From: Tetrapyrgos nigripes
Lineage: Eukaryota; Basidiomycota; Agaricomycetes; Agaricales; Campanellaceae
Direction of reading: 5' to 3'
Length of the DNA: 64,000 bases
Assembly (NCBI GenBank): GCA_013368315.1
Contig: JAACJM010000193.1
Location: 95,489-159,488, forward strand
In this document: positions 59,421 to 64,000 of the stretch, piece by piece
How positions within the stretch are numbered: position 1 is the first letter of the stretch
Layout of the letters: each line of letters opens with the position of its first letter
Notes under the pieces: model-generated
Database searches by the model: none
Told to the model about the DNA's origin: nothing
The model's input: only the letters and a program-made list of their open reading frames with translations
Translations under genes and position numbers: made by a program

Positions 59421-61871
59421 CAACCATTGACCTACATTCACAGTCACGGACAGACTCGAATGAAACACATATTGTATCGCTTTTCTCCAGAGTCACATTC
59501 GCTTCTAGAAGTTTCAAGAACCACGGCACAGGCACATCCAGTGAGAGTATGTTCTAACATTTCTAGCATTGATTCAGCAAGAGAAAAAGATTTCTTATTC
59601 TGTAGAAGATCGAGCATTAACATAGGAATAGTAACGGTAGACTACTCATAATTTAGGATAGGGAGGTGACCAGAGGTAATGCATATGAGTTACTCCACGT
59701 TTCTAGGAGAAAGGTTCATTTAGTACGATTAGAATGAAGGGTACGTGAACAGACACACAATGAAAACAGGACACAGTACATCATCACCCAGCCCTTGTGA
59801 CCATCCAACTGCATGGTCAGGTAAGGGCTCCAGCAGTGGAATCTCATCTTCAATCACACTCTTCTCTTGACCCAAGGTGCTACTGTGTCCTGAGGTAGTG
59901 CTTTGCATGGACAACCTAGATGTAACCTTTAATTAGAGAGGACACAGGCAGGAAGTGGTACATGTGTACTTACATTGGATTAGGGACTCGGATCTTAGGA
60001 TTTAGGGAGATGTTGGCACTGGATCTGTGAAGAAATTGAGAGGATGTCAAACATGGATACTAAGACCACTCACAATGGCAAGCAAACGGATGGAAAAGTT
60101 TGGCTATGCATGCTTGTTGAGCTTGAAGAAGTAAAGGACTTGGACCCTTTTTAATGCGTCGCATAGTGGAAAGTACTTGAGTGAAAATTCTGGAAAAGAC
60201 ATAGAAGCGGGATTCTGTACAGCAGGTAGAAGCCTATTCTATCTGCACCAGAAGACGAAACAAATTTGTCTTCAGATTTTGAGCAGTACCAAAACGAATT
60301 CGGATGCCAGTGCATGGCGCCAGGTGAGTGGGTGAAAAAGGGAGACCAAGAAACCCGAAGTAATATTTAGACTCACACATGAAAGCCAGTGGGACCGTTC
60401 GGTGGTCACTAGTCACCCTTCAATGCAGCCAGCAGGGGCCTTCAGAATGGTCCAGGAAAGATAGAGAGAGGGAGGGAAGCCTGGCAGTGCATGGTGGTTG
60501 GAGAGAGTAAGGCAGGCCTCAGCTATCAGAATCGTTGACCCAAAACACGTGCAGCTTTCAGCAAATACCGGTAATGATGCAAACAGGCAGCAGCCAATCA
60601 GAGTATACTTGAAGTTTATCAAGCACGAACAAACAGTCATCTTTTGTAGGGTAGATGATGCCTCTATGATCCCTACACTACATGTTGAGGTCTCATGCAA
60701 TACTGATACACCATAGAAGAGCATAACCATGCTCTGAGTGTGCAAAGGTAGGGAATTTTGGTCAGAAATTGAATTTCAGTCATACAACTGATTTTTGATC
60801 ATACACAATCAGAATTCTCCTGAGGTATGTATCTACTATTGCTGTAATTACTTTCACAGACAACAGGGACAGTCTTTTTCATGAAAGAAATTTCTGGGGA
60901 AGTACAGCTCAACCGGGGGGAATCTGTAAAGAGGACACCTGAATTTCAGTCATACACTCCGAATTTTGATCATACTTGGATCATACAGAATTTCATCATG
61001 GTGCCCACTGTGGTTCAGATTATTGGGGAAGTAGGACCTTACAATGACCTTAGCCCAAGTAAATCTCCTCTAAAAAATCATGTAGTAGAAAACAAGATGG
61101 ACCATATAGCAGACGCGTAATGTGTTCGAACTTCGTGCACATCGACACGCCAAGGCCCAACATTCACATGATGCTGACGCATGGTGTGGACACATCATGG
61201 TTCCCCATCAGTTTCCTGTCAACACTGCTCCTTCCTCTACTCTCTGCTCTCCACCTTTCCCTTCTCTCAATCTTTCTGCCAGACTCGGACTCCTTACTCA
61301 AGGGTCAAGAGTGTTCCACACCCAGCTCTGCGGTCAGCCCTGGCACATGACTCCACTCTCATTCTCTGACAATTTACAAAAAAATACGCAGTGGCCCACA
61401 TCCTGGTTTGGAATATGAGGTGAAACTTTGGTCTAGTGGTGATGTTGAAGGTCTTAGTTTGTTTGCAGAGTGTGCAGAGGAGCGTAACGTGTACGCTGAG
61501 TATCAACGTGATGTGCATGTGAGACTGAGGACGATGGACGATTGTACATGTAGGACTAGGTGGGAGAAGCTGCCTGCCAATTTCCTCACTGGTGAAAGTG
61601 CTATTAAATTAGAAGATAAGACATTTGCATTTGTACAGTTTACGGTGTAGTTACAAGACGATAATGTACTGTAATTTAAGAACGCGCAACGTATTGTGGA
61701 TTGCAATTTTGGAGTAAGAATGCAACACATGGACCTTGGTCCAGAGTCATGGACCTCACTGGTACATGGCCTGATTCTCCTTGAGACCTTGAGGCCTGAG
61801 CGTTGTGTACTAGTTGTGTACTATGGATAGCTCTGGTTATCTTGGCGGTACGTTTTATAAAAGTGCCTATG
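59421..61871. other. Mostly unassigned, possible Helitron 5' exons
   Basis: Short exon-like frames on the minus strand near 59.7-59.9 kb (EKSVIEDEIPLLEPLPDHAV) could be the start of the Helitron gene. The rest shows no recognisable gene. A sequence AATTTCAGTCATACA..CTGA.TTTTGATCATAC occurs twice (about 60,770 and 60,943). Confidence 0.35.
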
Positions 61872-61879
61872 GTTGAACC

Positions 61880-62305
61880 TAGAGAACAGTACGGGTATCC
61901 CGTGGGTCAAATTTTCTGACCCGTACCCGTACCCGCCAAAACCCGTACCCGTGATGACGGGTCAAGGGTAGCAGCGGGGCAGACAGGTCAGAAGCAAAAC
62001 CCGCAGGATACGGGTATATGCCGGGTACATTTATATACTACTTAGCTACATATCACTGAGTACGTCTACGATATCATCATAACCCTCTGGCATCTCAATA
62101 TCCTCTGCGTTTTGATCACTAACCTCCAGTTTCTAAATTTTCAAAGGTAGTGCCGACAGCAGCAGCCCCCAGTACTGGCGGGTCTGATTACCCGTGCGGC
62201 GGGTCACGGGTTTGATGCGGGTTGATAAAACCTTACCCGTACCCGTACCCGTCAAACCCGTACCCCCTGACCTGCCAATTACCCGTGAACCCGCGCTATT
62301 CCCTA
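61880..62305. mobile_element. hAT-like MITE, second copy (426 bp)
   Basis: Same family as 52,989-53,378: ends TAGAGAACAGTACGGGT and (reversed) TAGGGAATAGCGCGGGT, exact 8-bp duplication GTTGAACC (61,872-61,879 and 62,306-62,313), rich in ACCCGTACCCGTACCCG. Confidence 0.9.
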
Positions 62306-62422
62306 GTTGAACCACAGCTTTTATAAAATGGTTTGCATGGTTATGCCATGGATTTTATAAAGCCCCGCGTCATGGGGTGCATCGGAAGGCAAGAAAAAGG
62401 CAATCGTCACGTACTACTATTT

Positions 62423-63081
62423 GCATCATCCGCATAAGTTCGTCCAGCTTTCCCCCCATCATCTCTTTCAATATTTGTTGTCCATTTTGAATGTCACAGA
62501 GGTAGGCAATGATCTCTTCATGGTCAGATCAGACGACAATGGCGAAGTCCGCTTGCCACTGGCTCGTAGTGCCAGTCAATGCCAGCTAGACGGTATACGA
62601 TCATTAGCTCTGGTACTCAAACGAAGATAATCTGTGAGATACCTGGAACTTTAAGAAACAATCGGCAATGTCTTCTTTACACTGATTGATATCTCCTTGG
62701 ATCCGCTCTTGATGAAACAAGCCTCCTACCCAAGAACCGGGCCAAGTTTTTGCTCTGTCCGTGACACTGACGATACATGTATTCACACCCTTAAAGGCAG
62801 CGTCCAAGGTATTCGGCGGCGTTGGTCTGTATTTCTCGACGGCTAGCAGCAATTCATGGCACAGGTCGCACAATCTAGTACGAGCGGCTGGATCGGTGGA
62901 ACGATTAGCAAAAGGATAGCAGGAAGAAACAGATTACGCACCGATTCGCAGCGACGTTCTGGCATGCTGTAATGAAGGCACAAAGCGCGTCTACTCCTAC
63001 CGCCAACCCTGGGACTGGTGCGAACTCAGCTGCAACCTGAGCAGCGGATTTCCCTAGAGATAGCCACGTGGATTCAGCCAT
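62423..63081 (-). pseudogene. N-terminal helical domain as on fungal NLRs/kinases, orphan
   Basis: Exons 63,081-62,942 and 62,874-62,643 join in frame to 124 codons beginning [15 protein letters not shown]. Visible helices are [20 protein letters not shown] and LCDLCHELLLAVEKYRPTPP, ending GDINQCKEDIADCFLKFQ. A third exon from 62,585 (SQWQADFAIVV) meets TGA at 62,531-62,529, after which the same frame continues SDHEEIIAYLCDIQNGQQIL to about 62,423. This layout (alpha-helical bundle, then a brace helix with DHEExIxYLxxIQNxQ) resembles the MLKL-like four-helix adaptor/effector domains that precede kinase or NTPase modules in mushrooms. No such module follows, and the downstream side carries a MITE. 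Family call by pattern only. Confidence 0.5.
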
Positions 63082-64000
63082 ACAGACGGGGTATAGGGAA
63101 CGATGGCTTGAAGAATTATCGTGTTAGCATAGAGTTCGAATCAGCATCTTCAGAAGATGTGGTGTGGCGAGAGAGGACAATTGTTGTCAGGAAGTTCTTC
63201 CAACTGCTTCCGACTTAGTTGAGTCTACTACACACTTCGAGTGATACGTCGATGGGTATTTTCCGATCCAGGTCCCAGAAGCCCAAAGATGGTCGGAAAT
63301 GAAGATTCCCTTCCGTACCTTCCTAAATCGTTTGGATTTGCCGGCGATTGACCCGCCCTCCCCATTTGACTCTGAGTTGCCGTCTTGACCACGAAATACA
63401 TATTTTTGGATTTTGTGTCATGGTGTGATTTCCTTTTCTGACGATGGTGGAGGCCGTGAGCAGGAGGAGGAGGAAAAGGAGGAGGAGGAGGAGGAGGAGG
63501 AGGAGGAGCGGTTTAGGCTGGGATCAAGAACTGATACGCCGCCGCCAGGAGAAGCCTCGTGCTGCCCAGTGTCCTTGTCTTTTTTCAAAGGACAGCGCTG
63601 GGATTGGATGTAAAGCTGCTGTCCGTCCTTTGTCTTCACCTCGATGTCTTTATTTCATTTTTCTGTTTTATTTTCCTTCTTGTTTCGTTTTTTTTTTCGT
63701 CGCGTCATTCTGACCAACTGACTGGCCAGGGTTCACGCCAATATTACGCTCCCAACGCTGCCAGTAGTGCCTCCACACTCTCTTCTTTAAACCCACTATA
63801 CCTACATATCCCTGTCCCCTGACTCTGCTCACCCGAATCCGTACCCGACATTCCTAGCATTATTATAATAATATTATTAATAATTAATATCCGGCGTAAG
63901 AACCTGCGCCGCCGGTCAAACCGTATGCTTCTGCTTCTTGGACTTCTAGGCCCTGGATCGGATAATACCCATCGACACTGTACTCACACACTTCTGACGC
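63082..64000. other. Right-edge region without recognisable gene
   Basis: Promoter side of the helical-domain gene. Contains the GGA microsatellite, a T-rich tract (63,650-63,705) and an AT-rich stretch (63,850-63,890). No supported coding sequence. Confidence 0.4.
63461..63509. repeat. GGA trinucleotide microsatellite
   Basis: About 15 GGA/GAG triplets with one AAAA interruption. Confidence 0.9.

Noticed and set aside
63120..63150. Possible tRNA T-arm (GAGTTCGAATCAGC)
   Set aside because: No matching acceptor, D-arm or anticodon arm at the right distances.

Overview
The window looks like a stretch of a mushroom-forming basidiomycete (Agaricomycetes) chromosome. The evidence is the very short introns (about 45-90 bp, GT..AG), a DUF6533 membrane protein, an NB-ARC/TPR NLR-type protein with a typical mushroom N-terminus, a GMC oxidoreductase remnant, a DJ-1/PfpI gene, a chromodomain Ty3/gypsy retroelement, Helitron remains and hAT-type MITEs. 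It is a repeat-rich accessory region: few genes are intact, and most coding remains carry frameshifts, stops or insertions.

Layout. 1-728: 5' exons of a DUF6533 gene on the minus strand. 2.44-3.18 kb: Ty3/gypsy pol 3' remnant. 3.88-6.69 kb: NLR gene with two single-base frameshifts. 7.53-8.13 kb: hAT-like MITE. 10.5-11.1 kb: GMC oxidoreductase fragment running into small TGCGTCCA repeats. 11.6-13.2 kb: unrecognised nuclear-looking gene remnant. 15.3-17.4 kb: PIF1-like helicase with one frameshift. 17,498-26,681: composite inverted-repeat element A. 26,682-30,550: related half-element C with a 22-bp minisatellite. 30,551-45,130: chromodomain Ty3/gypsy element, 5'-truncated, split at 35,287-43,830 by element B (same family as A, 3-bp duplication CCA). 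45.3-51.8 kb: many-exon coiled-coil gene. 52.3-53.6 kb: DJ-1/PfpI gene interrupted by a 390-bp hAT MITE. 54.5-59.4 kb: Helitron remains on the minus strand, split by a second LTR element (LTR, gag, start of protease). 61.88-62.31 kb: second copy of that MITE. 62.4-63.1 kb: N-terminal helical domain like those on fungal NLRs and kinases.

The most striking content is the A/B/C family. The elements have CACTGG termini, about 1.25 kb of TGTAA/TTACA-rich subterminal sequence, then kilobases of minisatellite in opposite orientation in the two arms, around an AT-rich palindromic core. A and B share a 9-bp minisatellite. C has a recognisably related terminus but a different, 22-bp minisatellite. No transposase is visible in them, so they look like non-autonomous CACTA-like or foldback elements that grow private satellite arrays. 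All long open frames within the arrays are artefacts of stop-free repeat units.

Gene interplay is limited. Two possible self-recognition or cell-death components (the NLR and the orphan N-terminal domain) lie at opposite ends of a transposon graveyard. Insertions are nested (B inside a retroelement, an LTR element inside a Helitron, a MITE inside a gene), which allows a relative order of events to be read. All spliced models and domain names were derived by eye, with no database search.
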